Assembly (NCBI GenBank): GCA_021521415.1
Contig: JAIQDT010001645.1
Coordinates: 124,001 to 188,000 of the forward strand
Length of the DNA stretch: 64,000 nucleotides
Direction: 5' to 3'
Source: Bidens hawaiensis
Taxonomy: Eukaryota; Streptophyta; Magnoliopsida; Asterales; Asteraceae
Positions 11,683 through 23,300 of this stretch are shown here, piece after piece. Each line of letters starts with the position of its first letter. Position 1 is the stretch's first letter. The notes beneath the pieces are model-generated. The model saw only the letters and a list, made by a program, of their open reading frames with translations, did no database searches and was not told the origin of the DNA. The position numbers were made by a program, and so were the translations under genes.

Positions 11683-13047
11683 TACTAACGTTAATGTAAG
11701 ATGAAGGTTTAATTAGTTTTAAAATAGGATTTATAGGGGCAGAGGTAGGAATAATTTTGGTAGTAACATGTATCAAAGAGGGGATTCTAATCAAAACAAG
11801 AGTGCTAAGGGGGCTTCTAGTTATGGCTTTAATGCTTATCAAAAGGCTGATATTGATGTAACTGGTACAATCAATAAGGGGGCTTCCTTTGAAGGTTGTG
11901 GTAAGAGTAATGGTGTAAATGGGTTACCTCTTAAAAGGGCAATATGCAAATATTGTGATTTTAAGAATGAGATATATCTCCGGTTTTAAGAATGAGAACA
12001 AGAAATTAACTTCTAATTCTAAGATTAATAATGTGAGTATTAGTTGAGAAAGGCTATTAGCTATGTCGGTATATAATCTAAAGTGTATGATATATTTACA
12101 AGAGGTTTTGGATTAATAGCATTTTTTCAAATGTTTACTTATCTTAGGGGATTAAACTTTCTAGAGTTGCAACTTTGACCTAAGAACATAATTATAGTTT
12201 CTCAAATGCCGTATGGATAAGAGCATGAATGTGTATGTGAATAATATTACATCTTCAAGGGTTACCTATTTCCTATTGTATTTGGGGCTTGTGATTAAGG
12301 AGAGTAATGTGGTTTTGAATGATTTGCCTAGTTTGGGGGGTCAACATGGTAATATTGCAGGGTATAAGAAGAGAAAGGTGACTAGTAAGGATGCAGGGGT
12401 TGTTGCTGATAGAGGCAAGATAAAGAAAAAGCTTCTAATAAGAACTATTTAATGCTAAGGCTAAGGAGATTGGTAAATACTTGGTTACTAAAAAGGATTT
12501 ACTATTCATAGAGAAACCAAAGACTATTTATAGTTCTGTATGATGTGGATATCAACAACAACGTTGTATTTAGCACTAATATCGAATATGGGGGTCGAAA
12601 GAAGACTTAGGTGGATAACGTGTCTTCTATTGATGCAACTGCTTGTAAAACTCAGGCGATATGCTTAAGGAGGTTGTTGAGATTAATGCTTAGTGAAAAC
12701 TTCTAGAGAAAGCTAAGATTGAATATCCTTTTGGTTGTGAGGAAGTTGGGGAAGTGGTGTTGGTTTCTGACTTTCAGTTGAATATTAGTTAAAACCTTTT
12801 GAGTTATTTGGATAAGATTTTAATTCTTGTGTGTCTATACTTTTATTTGAAGAGATCATGGATAAAGCCAATAAGCTTGATGATGTTGTTGCTAGTGAGA
12901 AAGTGAAGAGAAATTCAGTTATTTTGGCTGATGCTGATTGGATTGTTACGGTGTGGAAGAATAATATGCCTGTTAGGACTATTGGGTTGAGTAATGAAAA
13001 TGCTAATGGGATTAGAAGATGGGCGGGGGGGGGGGGGGGGGGGGGTT
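11683..13047 (+). repeat. Array monomer, type A
   Basis: Full-length type-A monomer of 1365 bp, with a long G21 run (13025-13045) at its right edge. Broken frames include 12213-12452 and 12831-13064. Together with the next monomer it forms one 2675-bp dimer. Confidence 0.8.
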
Positions 13048-14357
13048 TACTAACGTTAATGTAAGATGAAGGTTTAATTAGTTATAAAATAGGATTTATA
13101 AGAGCAGAGGTAGGAATAATTTTGGTAGTAACATGTATCAAAGAGGGGATTCTAATCAAAACAAGAGTGCTGAGGGGGCTTCTAGTTGTGGCTTTAATGC
13201 TTATCTAAAGGCTGATATTGATGTAACTGGTACTATCTCCGAGGTGGCTTTCGTTGATTGGTGTAATGGTGTAAATGGGTTACCTCTTGAAAGGGGGTAT
13301 GGAGAATTTGTGATTTTAAGAATGAGAATAAGCCAGTGAATTCTAATTATATATTCTATGATTAATAATAGTGTGAATATTAGCTGAGATAGGCGATTGA
13401 AACTAAAGCGTATGAAATATTTAAAGAGGTTTTGGATTATTAGCATTTTTCCTAATGTTTACTTATCTGAGAGGATTAAGCTTTCTAGAGGTTGCAACTC
13501 TGATCTAAGAACGTAACTATAGTTTCTCAAAAGGTGTATAGATGAGAGCATGAATGTGTATGTGAATAATTTTACAGCTTTTAAGTTTGTATGTATTCTA
13601 TTGTATTTGGGGCTTGTAGTTAAGAAGAGTAATGTGGTTTTGCATGTTTTACATAATTATTGTGGGGGGGGCATGGTAGGTATAAGAAGAGAAAGGTGAC
13701 TAGTAAGGATGTTTGGGTTGTTGCTGATAGAGGCTAGATAAAAAATGCTTCTACTAAGAAACTATTTAATGCTAAAGCCAAGGAGATTGGTAAATACTTA
13801 GTTACTAATTACTATTCATTGAGACATTTAAGACTATTTCTAAGTCTGTATGTTGGGGACGTCAACAAGGTTGTATTTAACACTAATATTGAATCTAGGC
13901 TGGAAAGAAGACTAAGGTGGATAACGTGCCTTCTATTGAAGCAACTGCTCGTAAAATTCAGGCGATATGCTTAAGGAGGTTGTTGAGATTAATGCCTAGT
14001 GTAAACTTCCAGAGAAAGTTAAGATGAATATCCTTTTGGTTATGAGGAAGTTGGGGAATTGATATCGGTTTCAGTTAATATTTAGTTCAAAACATTGAGC
14101 TGTTCACAGTGTATGGTATTTGGGTAAGATTTTAATTCTTGTGTGTCTATACTTTTATTTGAAGAGATTAGGGATAAAGAAAATAAGCTTGATGATGTTT
14201 TTGCTAGTGACAAAGTGTTGTTGCTAGTGAGAAAGTGAAGAGAAATTCAGTTATTTTGGCTGATGCGGATTGGTTTGTTACGGTAGGGAAGAATAATAAG
14301 CATGTTAGGACTATTGGGGTGAGTAATGAAAATGCTAATGAGATTACAAGGGGGGAT
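13048..14357 (+). repeat. Array monomer, type B
   Basis: Full-length type-B monomer (1310 bp) with CCGAGGTGGCTTTCGTTGA. Near 14190-14240 the phrase TTGCTAGTGAGAAAGTG is duplicated in tandem, giving a small local insertion. Confidence 0.8.
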
Positions 14358-16500
14358 TACTAACGTTAATGTAAGATGAAGGTTTAATTAATTTTAAAAA
14401 AGGATTTATAGGGGTAGAGGTAGGAATAATTTTGGTAGTAACATGTATCGTAGAGAGGATTCTAATCAAAACAAGAGTGCTGAGGGGGATTCTAGTTATG
14501 GCTTTAATGCTTATCAAAAGGCTGATATTGATGTAGCTGGTACTATCTATGAAGGGGCTTCCTTTGAAGGTTGTGGTAAGAGTAATGGTGTAAATAGGTT
14601 ATCTCTTAAAAGGGCAATATGGAGATAATGCGATTTTAAGAATGAGATATATCTCCGATTTTAAGAATGAGAATAAGCCAGTAACTTGTAATTCTAAGAT
14701 TAATAATAATGTGAAAATTAGTTGAGATAGGCTATTAGATGTGTTGGTATAGAATCTAAAGTGTATGATATATTTATAAGTGGTTTTGGATTAATAGCAT
14801 TTTTCCAAATGTTTACTTATCTTAGGGGATTAAACTTTCTAGATTTGCAACTTTGACCTAAGAACATAATTATAGTTTCACAAATGTCATATGGATGAGT
14901 GCATGAATGTGTATGTGAATAATATTACATCTTTTGAGGTTACCTATTTCCTATTGTATTTGGGGCTTGTGATTAAGGAGAGTAATGTGGTTTTGAGTGC
15001 TTTGCCTAATTTGGGGGTCAACATGGTAATATGGTAGGGTATACGAAGAGAAAGGTGACTAGTAAGGATGCGAGGGTTGTTGCTGATAGAGGCAAGATAA
15101 AAAAAGCTTCTAATAAGAAACTATTTAATGCTAAGGCTAAGGAGATTGGTAAATACTTGGTTACTAAGAAGGAGTTACCATTCATTGAGAAACTAAAGAC
15201 TATTTATAGTTTTGTATGATGTGGATATCAACAACAAGGTTGTATTTAGCACTAATATTGATTATGGGGCTGGAAAGAAGACTTAGGTGGATAACATGTC
15301 TTCTATTGATGCAACTGCTTGTAAAACTCAGGCGATATGCTTAAGGAGGTTATTGATATTGATGTAGTTGGTACTATCTTCGAGGTGGCTTTCGTTGATT
15401 GTTGAAATGGTGTAAATGGGTTACCTCTTGAAAGGGGGGTATGGAGAATTTGTGATTTTAAGAATGAGAATAAGCCAGTGAATTCTAATTATATATTCTA
15501 TGATTAATAATAGTGTGAATATTAGCTGAGATAGGCGATTGAAACTAAAGTGTATGATATATTTAAAGAGGTTTTGGATTAATAGCAGTTTTCCTAATGT
15601 TTAATTATCTGAGAGGATTAAGCTTTCTAGAGGTTGCAACTCTGACCTAAGAACGTAACTATAGTTTCTCAAAAGTTGTATGGATGAGAGCATGAATGTG
15701 TATGTGAATAATTTTACAACTTTTAAGTTTGTCAGTATTCGATTGTATTTGGGGCTTGTGGTTAAGAAGAGTAACGTGGTTTAGAATGCTTTGCCATTTT
15801 GGGGTGGGGGGGGGGGGGACGTTAACAGGGTAGGTATAAGAAGAGAAAAGTGACTAGTAAGGATGTTTGGGTTGTTGCTTATAGAGACTAGATAAAAAAT
15901 TCTTCTACTAAGAAACTATTTAATGCTAAAGCCAAGGAGATTGGTAAATACTTAGTTACTAAGAATGAATTACCATTAATTGAGACATTTAAGACTTTCT
16001 AAGTCAGTATGCTGTGGATATAAACAAGGTTGTATTTAGCACTAATAATGAATTTGGGGCTGGAAAGAAGACTAAGGTGGATAATGTGCTTCTATTGAAG
16101 CAACTACTCGTAAAATTCAGGCGATATGCTTAAGGAGGTTGTTGAGATTAATGCCTAGTGTTAACTATCAGAAAAAGTTAAGATGAATATCCTTTTGGTT
16201 ATGAGGAAGTTGGGGGAATAGGTATTGGTTTAAGTTAATATTTATTTAAAACCTTTGAGTTGTTCACAGTGTATGGTATTTGGGTAAGACGTCAATTCTT
16301 GTGTGCATATACTTTTAATTGAAGAGATTAGGGATAAAGCAAATAAGCTTGATGATGTTGTTGCTAGTGAGAAAGTGAAGATAAATTGAGTTATTTTGGC
16401 TGATGCTGATTGGTTTGTTACGGTGGGGAAGAATAATAGGCATGTTAGGACTATTGGGGTGAGTAATGAAAATGCTAATGGGATTAGAAGAAGGGGGGGG
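14358..16500 (+). repeat. Array dimer with about 530-bp internal deletion
   Basis: This A+B dimer is 2143 bp instead of 2675. The type-A half breaks off near 15350 at CTTAAGGAGGTTATTGATATT, where it is joined to the middle of a type-B monomer (GATGTAGTTGGTACTATC). A deletion between related positions of neighbouring monomers explains this. A G13 run lies at 15806-15818. Confidence 0.75.
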
Positions 16501-17832
16501 TACTAACGTTAATGTAAGATGAAGGTTTAATTAGTTTTAAAGTAGGATTATAGGGGCGGAGGTAGGAATAATTTTGGTAGTAACATGTATCATAGAGGGG
16601 ATTCTAATCAAAACAAGAGTGCTGAGGGGGCTTCTAGTTATGGCTTTAATGCTTATCAAAAGGCTGATATTGATGTAGTTGGTACTATCTATAAGGGGCT
16701 TCCTATGAAGGTTGTGGTAAGAGTAATGGTGTAAATGGGTTACCTCTTAAAAGAGCAATATGCAAATATTGCGATTTTAAGAATGAGATATATCTCCGAT
16801 TTTAAGATTGAGAACAAGCAATTAACTTCTAATTCTAAGATAAATAATAATGTGAATATTAGTTGAGATAGGCTATTAGCTGTATCGGGATATAATCTAA
16901 AGTGTAAGATATATTTATAAGAGGTTCTGGATTAATAGCATTTTTCCAAATGTTTACTTATCTTAGGGGATTAAACTTTCTAGAGTTGCAACTTTAACCT
17001 AAGAACATAATTATAGTTTCTTATATGTTGTATGTATGAGAGCATGAATGTGTATGTGAATAATATTACATCTTTTAAGGTTACCTATTTCCTATCGTAT
17101 TTGGGGCTTGTGATTAAGGAGAGTAATGTGGTTTTGAATGCTTTTCCTAATTTGGGGGTCTATATGGTAATATGGTAAGGTATAAGAAGAGAAAGGTGAC
17201 TAGTAAGGATGCGGGGGTTGTTGCTGATAGAGGCAAGATAAAAAAAAACCTTCTGATAAGAAACTATTTAATGCTAAGGCTAAGGAGATTGGTAAATACT
17301 TGGTTACTAATGAGTTACCACTCATTGAGAAACTAAAGACAATTTATTGTTCTATATGATGTGAAAATCAACAAGGTTGTATTTAGCACTATTATCGATT
17401 ATGGGGCTGGAAAGAATTCATAGGTGGATAACGTGTCTTCTATTGATGCAACTGCTTGTAATACTCAGGCGATATGCTTAAGAAGATTGTTGAGATTAAT
17501 GTTTAGTGTAAATTTCTAGAGAAAGTTAAGATTGAATATCCTTTTGGTTATGAGGAAATTGGAGAAGTGGTGTTGGTTTCACAAATATTAGTTAGAACCT
17601 TTTCGAGTTATTTGGGTAAGATTTTAATTGTGTGTCTATAATTTTATTTGAAAAGATTAGAGATAAAGCCAATATGCTAGATGATGTTGTTGTTAGGGAG
17701 AAAGTGAAGAGAATTCAGCTATTTTGGTTTATGCTAATTGTTTTCTTACCGTGGGGAAGAATAATAGGTAAGTTAGGACTGTTGGGGTGGGTAATGAGAA
17801 TGCTAATGGGATTAGAAGTTGGAGTGGGGGGG
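16501..17832 (+). repeat. Array monomer, type A
   Basis: Full-length type-A monomer. The type-A landmark recurs exactly 2675 bp later at 19176. All reading frames are interrupted. Confidence 0.8.
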
Positions 17833-19175
17833 TACTAACATTCATGTAAGGTGAAGGTTTAATTAGTTTTAAAATAGAATTTATAGGGGAGAGGTAGAAA
17901 TAATTTTGGTGGTAACATGTATCAAAGAGGGGATTCTAATCAAAACAAGAGTGCTGAGGGGGCTTCTAGTTATGGCTTTATTGCTTATCAAAAGGCTAAT
18001 ATTGATGTAGCTGGTACAATCTCCGAGGTGGCTTTCGTAGATTGTTGTAATGGTGTAAATGGGTTACCTCTTAAAGGGGAATATGGAGAATTTGTGATTT
18101 TAAGAATGAGAATAAGCCAGTGACTTTTAATTCTATATGCTATGATTAATAATAGTGTGAATTTTAGCTGAGATAGGCGATTGAAACTAAAGTGTATGAT
18201 ATATTTAAAGAGGTTTTGGATTTAGCATTTTTCCTAATGTTTACTTATCTGAGAGGATTAAGCTTTCTAAAGGTTGCAACTATGACCAAAGAACGAAACT
18301 ATAGTTTCTCAAAAGTTGTATGGATGATAGTATGAATGTGTATGTGAATAGTTTTACAACTTTTATATTTGTATGTATTCTATTGTATTTGGGGCTTGTA
18401 GTTAAGAAGAGTAATGTGTTTTTAAATGATTTGCCTACTTTTTTTTTGGCGGGGGGGGGGGGGGGGGTGGGTTGGTTTGAACAGGGTAGGTATTAGCAGA
18501 GAAAGGTGACTAGTAAGGATGTTTGGGTTGTTCCTGATAGAGGCTAGATAAAAAATGCTTCTACTAAGAAATTATTTAATGCTAAAGCCAAAGAGATTGG
18601 TAAATAAATAGTTACTGAGAAGGAATTACTATACATTGAGACATTTAAGACTATTTCTAAGTCTGTATGTTGTGGATATCAACAAGGTTGTATTTAACAC
18701 TAATATTGAATCTGGGGCAGGAAAGAAGACTATGGTGGATAACGTGCCTTCTATTGAAGCAACTGCTCGTAAAATTCAGGCAATATGCTTAAGGAGGTTG
18801 TTGAGATTAATGCCTAGTGCAAACTTCCAGATAAAGTAGTTAAGATGAATATCCTTTTGGTTATGAGAAGTTGGGGAATTTGTGTAATTATTAGTTAAAA
18901 CCTTTGAGTTGTTCACAGTGTATGGTATTTGGGTAAGATTTTAATGTATGGTATTTGGGTAAGATTTTAATTCTTATGTATCTATACTTTTATTTGAAGA
19001 GATTAGGGACAAAGCCAACAAGCTTCATGATGTTGTTGCTAGTGAGAAAGTGAAGAGAAATTTCGCTATTTTAGCTTATGTTGATTGGATTGTTACGGTG
19101 GGGAAGAATAATAGGCCTGTTAGGACTATTGGGGTGAGTAATGAAAATGCTAATGGGATTAGAAGAGAAGGGGGG
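17833..19175 (+). repeat. Array monomer, type B
   Basis: Full-length type-B monomer. A G17 run (18451-18467) follows a T run. Near 18935-18970 the phrase GTATGGTATTTGGGTAAGATTTTAA is duplicated locally. Confidence 0.8.
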
Positions 19176-20561
19176 TACTAACGTTAATGTAAGATGAAGG
19201 TTTAATTAGTTTTAAAATAGGATTTATAGGGGCAGAGGAAGGGATAATTTTGGTAGTAACATGTATCAAAGAGGGGATTTAATCAAAACAAGAGTGCTGA
19301 GGGGGCTTCTAGTTATGCTTTAATGCTTATCAAAAGGTTGATATTGATGTAGCTGGTACTATCTATGAGGGGGCTTCCTTTGAAGGTTGTGATAATAGTA
19401 ATGGTGTAAATGGGTTACCTCTTAAAAGGGCAATATGGAGATATTGCGATTTTAAGAATGAGAGATATCTCTGATTTTAAGAATGAGAATAAGCCAGAAA
19501 CTTCTAATTCTAAGATTAATAATAATGTGAACATTAGTTGAGATAGGTTATTAGCTGTGTCAGGATAGAATCTAAAGTGTATGATATATTTATAAGAGGT
19601 TTTGGATTAATAGCATTTTTCCAAATGTTTACTTATCTTAGGGGATTAAGCTTTCTAGAGTCGCAAATTTGACCTAAGAACATAATTATAGTTTCTCAAA
19701 TGTCGTATGGATGAGAGCATGAATGTGTATGTGAATAATATTACATATTTCAAGGTTACCTATTTCTATTGTATTTGGGGCTTGTAATTAAAGAAATTAA
19801 TGTGGTTTTGAATGCTTTGCCTAATTTGGGGGGTGAACATGGTAATATGGTAGGGTAAAGAAGAGAAAGGTGACTAGTAAGGATGCGAGGGTTGTTGTTG
19901 ATAGAGGCAAGATAAAAAAAAGCTTCTAATAAGAAAGTATTTAATGCTATTGCTAAGGAGATTGGTAAGTACTTGGTTACTAAGAAGGAGTTACCATTCA
20001 TTGAAAAACTAAAGACTATTTATAGTTCTGTATGATGTGGATATCAACAAGAAGGTTGTATTTAGCATTAGCACTAATATTGATTATAGGGCTGGAAAGA
20101 AGACGAGGGTGGATAACGTGTCTTCTATTGATGCAAGTGTTCGTAAAACTCAGGCGATATGCTTAAAAAGGATGTTGGAAATAATGCTTAGTGCAAACTT
20201 CCAGGGAAAGTTAAGACTGAATATTCTTTTGGTTGAGGAAGTTGGGGGAAGTGGTATTGGTTTCAGTTGAATATTGACTATTTATAGCTCTGTATGATGT
20301 GGATATCAACAACAAGGTTGTATTTAGCACTAGCACTAATATTGATTATAGGGCTGGAAAGAAGACGAGGGTGAATAACGTGTCTTCTATTGATGCAAAT
20401 GTTCGTAAACTCAGGCGATATGCTTAAGGAGGATGTTGGAAATAATGCTTAGTGTAAACTTCCAGAGAAAGTTAAGACATATCCTTTTGGTTGTGAGGAA
20501 GTTGGGGAAGTGGTGTTGGTTTCAGTTGAATATTAGTTAAAACCTTTGGTCCTAGTTACTC
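19176..20561 (+). repeat. Last array monomer, type A, with 262-bp local duplication
   Basis: A type-A monomer in which the segment starting GACTATTTATAG at 20014 is repeated from 20276 to about 20540 (period 262). It ends in AACCTTTG, where a plastid-like insert begins. The last part of the same monomer continues after the insert, at 20632, in the LINE remnant. Confidence 0.75.
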
Positions 20562-20631
20562 TTCGGGACGGAGTGGAAGAAGGGAGGGGATTCTCGAACG
20601 CGGAAAAGGATCCAATAACTTTGAAAGAATT
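20550..20631 (+). other. Plastid-like insert resembling rps12 trans-intron DNA
   Basis: About 80 bp is inserted into the repeat phrase AACCTTT|TGAGTTGTTCACAG. The core CGGGACGGAGTGGAAGAAGG, followed by GATTCTCGAACGCGG and AAAAGGATCCAAT, matches from memory the plastid group II intron sequence upstream of rps12 exon 2. Without a search this is a tentative match. The insert is cut by the left breakpoint of the 13.4-kb tandem duplication at 20562. Confidence 0.5.
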
Positions 20632-21625
20632 TGAGTCGTTCACACTGTCAAGTATTTGGACATGATTTTAATTCTTGTGTGTCAACTTTTATTTAAAAAG
20701 TAGATTAGGGATAGCTAAGAAGCTTGATGATGTTGTCGTTATTGAAAATGTGAAGAAGAATTCAGTTATTTTGGCTGATGATGATGGGTTTGTTACCATA
20801 AGGAAGAATAATTGGCCTTGTTAGGAATGTTGGGGTGGGTAATGAGAGTGCAAATTGAATTAGAAGAAAGAGAGTGACCGGGGTGGGGGGGGGGGGGGTT
20901 CGGTCAGTTTCAAAATAGGAATAATAGGGTCAGGTGTAGGAGTACTTTTGGTGGTAACATGTATTAAAGTGGGGTTTTTTATCAAAAGAAAAGTGCTTCC
21001 AGTTATTGCATTAATGCATGTCAAAAGGTTGATATTGGTGTAGCTAGTATTATCTCTAAGCCGTATGATAAAGTTGATTTAGAGGATAAAGCTTCTGCCA
21101 AAGGTGATAAGGGTAATGGTGTAAATGGGCTGCCTCTTAAAGGGGAATGTTAAGATATTGTGATTTTAAGAATGAGAATAAGCCAGACTTCTAAGTTTAT
21201 GATTGATAATGTGAATAAGGAAAATGTGATTTCTTGTGTCTCTTCTATGGATGTTTGTTTAGATGAGATGATTTCCAAAAACAGGTTTGATGTCCTTGGT
21301 ACTGATGTTGCTTTATTGCTAGGGTGGATTTGCTTTATAATACTAAAACCGATTATACCAAAGGTTACTTATGGTTTCTAATGCATAATTCAATGAAGTT
21401 ATGAAGCATGTTGTGCTCAGATCCAGCCCTTCAGTTAAGACATCGAGGGGTTGGAGTGTAGGAAAATCAAAATTATTTTTTCAGCAATGGGATCTTAGGA
21501 GACAAGCTGAGTGTATGGAAACCGATGATGTTGAGTATGAAACTAATACTACTGATATGAATATAGAGGCCGATGTGGTAAATGCGTTGAAAGTTGCACA
21601 AGCTTCATGTGGTACTACTATATAA
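20632..21625 (+). pseudogene. LINE ORF1 C-terminal remnant (unit B1)
   Basis: Continuous with the array, this is a decayed plant L1-type ORF1 tail. In successive frames one reads [56 protein letters not shown] (21160-21381), and an acidic C-terminus with ECMETDDVEYETNTTDMNIE ending at a stop at 21623-21625 (frame from 21401). ORF1 proteins of plant LINEs bind RNA and commonly end in an acidic region before ORF2. Stops and frameshifts (for example after GTDVALL) make it non-functional. A G14 run (20885-20898) interrupts it. The family call rests on the adjoining endonuclease. Confidence 0.65.
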
Positions 21626-21640
21626 GATTGTTTCCAACAG

Positions 21641-22040
21641 ATGTCTTGGAATGTTATGGGGCTCAATGTGAGTCAAGTCATTAGGATGACTCTAGATTAT
21701 AGCGTCAAAGTTTGTGGTCTACTTGAAACATGTGTTGTTGTCACTAAACTTAGTCGTGTTGGTATGAAAGTTGCTAGGAATTGGAGTTGGATGCTTAATG
21801 CTAGTTGTAGTAACTGTTGGGTTAGGTTCTTCATTGGGTGGGATACTAAGATGACTGATGTGGAAGTTATTAGTCAAAATGATCAGATCATGCATTGTGT
21901 GGTAAGGCCTATTAATGGTGTTTAGAAGTTCTTTTGTTCTTTCATTTTTGCTAGAATTTAGGATTTGGGTAGAAGACCTTTATGGATAATCTGGTACAAT
22001 ATAAAAGTTTTGTTATTGATAAGGCTTGAGTGTTGAGAGC
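21641..22040 (+). pseudogene. LINE ORF2 remnant: start of AP-endonuclease domain (unit B1)
   Basis: ORF2 begins 15 bp after the ORF1 stop. The protein starts MSWNVMGLN, with the endonuclease Asn at residue 4, then VCGLLETCV with the catalytic Glu at residue 29, then LSRVGMKVARNWSWMLNASC, FIGWDTKMTDVEV and QNDQIMHCVV. All are hallmarks of plant L1 ORF2 N-termini. A stop at 21923 ends the 94-residue frame, but homology continues (KFFCSFIFA, GRRPLWI, LVQYKSFVIDKA in other frames) to about 22030. The rest of the endonuclease and the reverse transcriptase are missing. Confidence 0.75.
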
Positions 22041-23300
22041 TTAAGTTCGCTTAGAATTGATAAGGTGAGAGTGACGGTAAATGTGGCGAGACTTGGAAAG
22101 AGTAGGGTTCAGTAGAGTACGACAAACCAACAACTAAGATTACTTAAGAGGCAGGCCAACTAGTGGAGGGGAGTTTATACTTCCAACAAGAAGGTGGGCT
22201 GAAATGAGAATGGAAAACCAACTAGTTTATACCTCCTACAGAAAGGTGGTCTGAAATCAGAATGAAAAACCATCTAATCTAAAATATAAAACATCGGAGA
22301 ACAATGTTGCTATTGTGGGCATACTATTTCTCTTCCAGCAAAGGAGCGTATTGCTTTTCAATTATGGAAGAAGGTCTCTTGGATTGGAGAAGTGAATGAC
22401 CTATGCATCCTAAAAACACTTGAAGGGTGTAATAGAAAACTCAGAATAGAAGCAGATGGTGATTGAATACGTGGGTGGCTTGAAAGTTTTGTTAACCTTC
22501 ATGTGTCTAGTCAAGGCGAAAGAGTTCATGGTATAAGTGGTTCAATGTTTTATAGGTCTGGGAACAAGGTAATTGTTGCAGTTCACACGGGTTTGCACAC
22601 GTGGGAGAGAATTCCAGTAAAGAAATCATGAAGTTGACCTTGAAACATATCGGCCCGTTGGAAAACGACACGGCAAAAAAGAGACCGGGATGTAAGTTAT
22701 GAACATGCTAAGGTACAAATGGTGTTAGGAGATAAAACTTTGGTTTGGCTAGTTACATTGGTTACTCACAACCATTGAACTCAAGGTAATGTTGCTATTA
22801 ACATTTGGAGAGCAAGAAATATGGAAGTTTAGTGTTATTTGAAAGTAAATGATGAAATGACTTGACTTTAGAGGTGGAAAAAAAAATCCCCATTTAGGTA
22901 TAGCAAAGTTTAGAGTTGGATGGCTGTATGAATTTAGTTTTAATGATGAGGTTGTTAAAAACGGTGAGATGGGAAACAAATAATTCAAAGGATCAGGAGG
23001 TCGACTTCAGTTTTTGGTTAAACTGGGTAACGATAAAGGTAAAGTGTTTAATTTGGAAATTACTTTTAGATTGTATAGCAACCAAGCTAGCTTGTCGGAG
23101 AGCTGTCAATTATGCAACTCATATTCAGAATGCTTAAGGCATTTGATGGTGCATTGAAAGTTGGTTAAATATAATTGGTCTATCATTACGAGATTTGGTC
23201 AAACTTCCTAGACATGCGCACTCGACTCTCGGGTTTCACATTCTCGCTTTGTTTAGAAAATTATAAGCTCTAGATGGAAGGCTGAAGCACACATACCTAA
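22041..23300 (+). pseudogene. LINE ORF2 C-terminal remnant with zf-RVT-like region (unit B1)
   Basis: Heavily decayed. The open piece at 22916-23137 contains FWLNWVTIKVKCLIWKLLLD and IATKLACRRA, which resembles the zf-RVT region at the C-terminus of plant LINE ORF2 (WxxWVPxKVNxFIWR). Upstream pieces such as LGDKTLVW near 22720-22760 may be the region before it. No YADD reverse-transcriptase core is visible, so ORF2 has a large internal deletion. The exact 3' end of the LINE is not seen. Confidence 0.5.
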
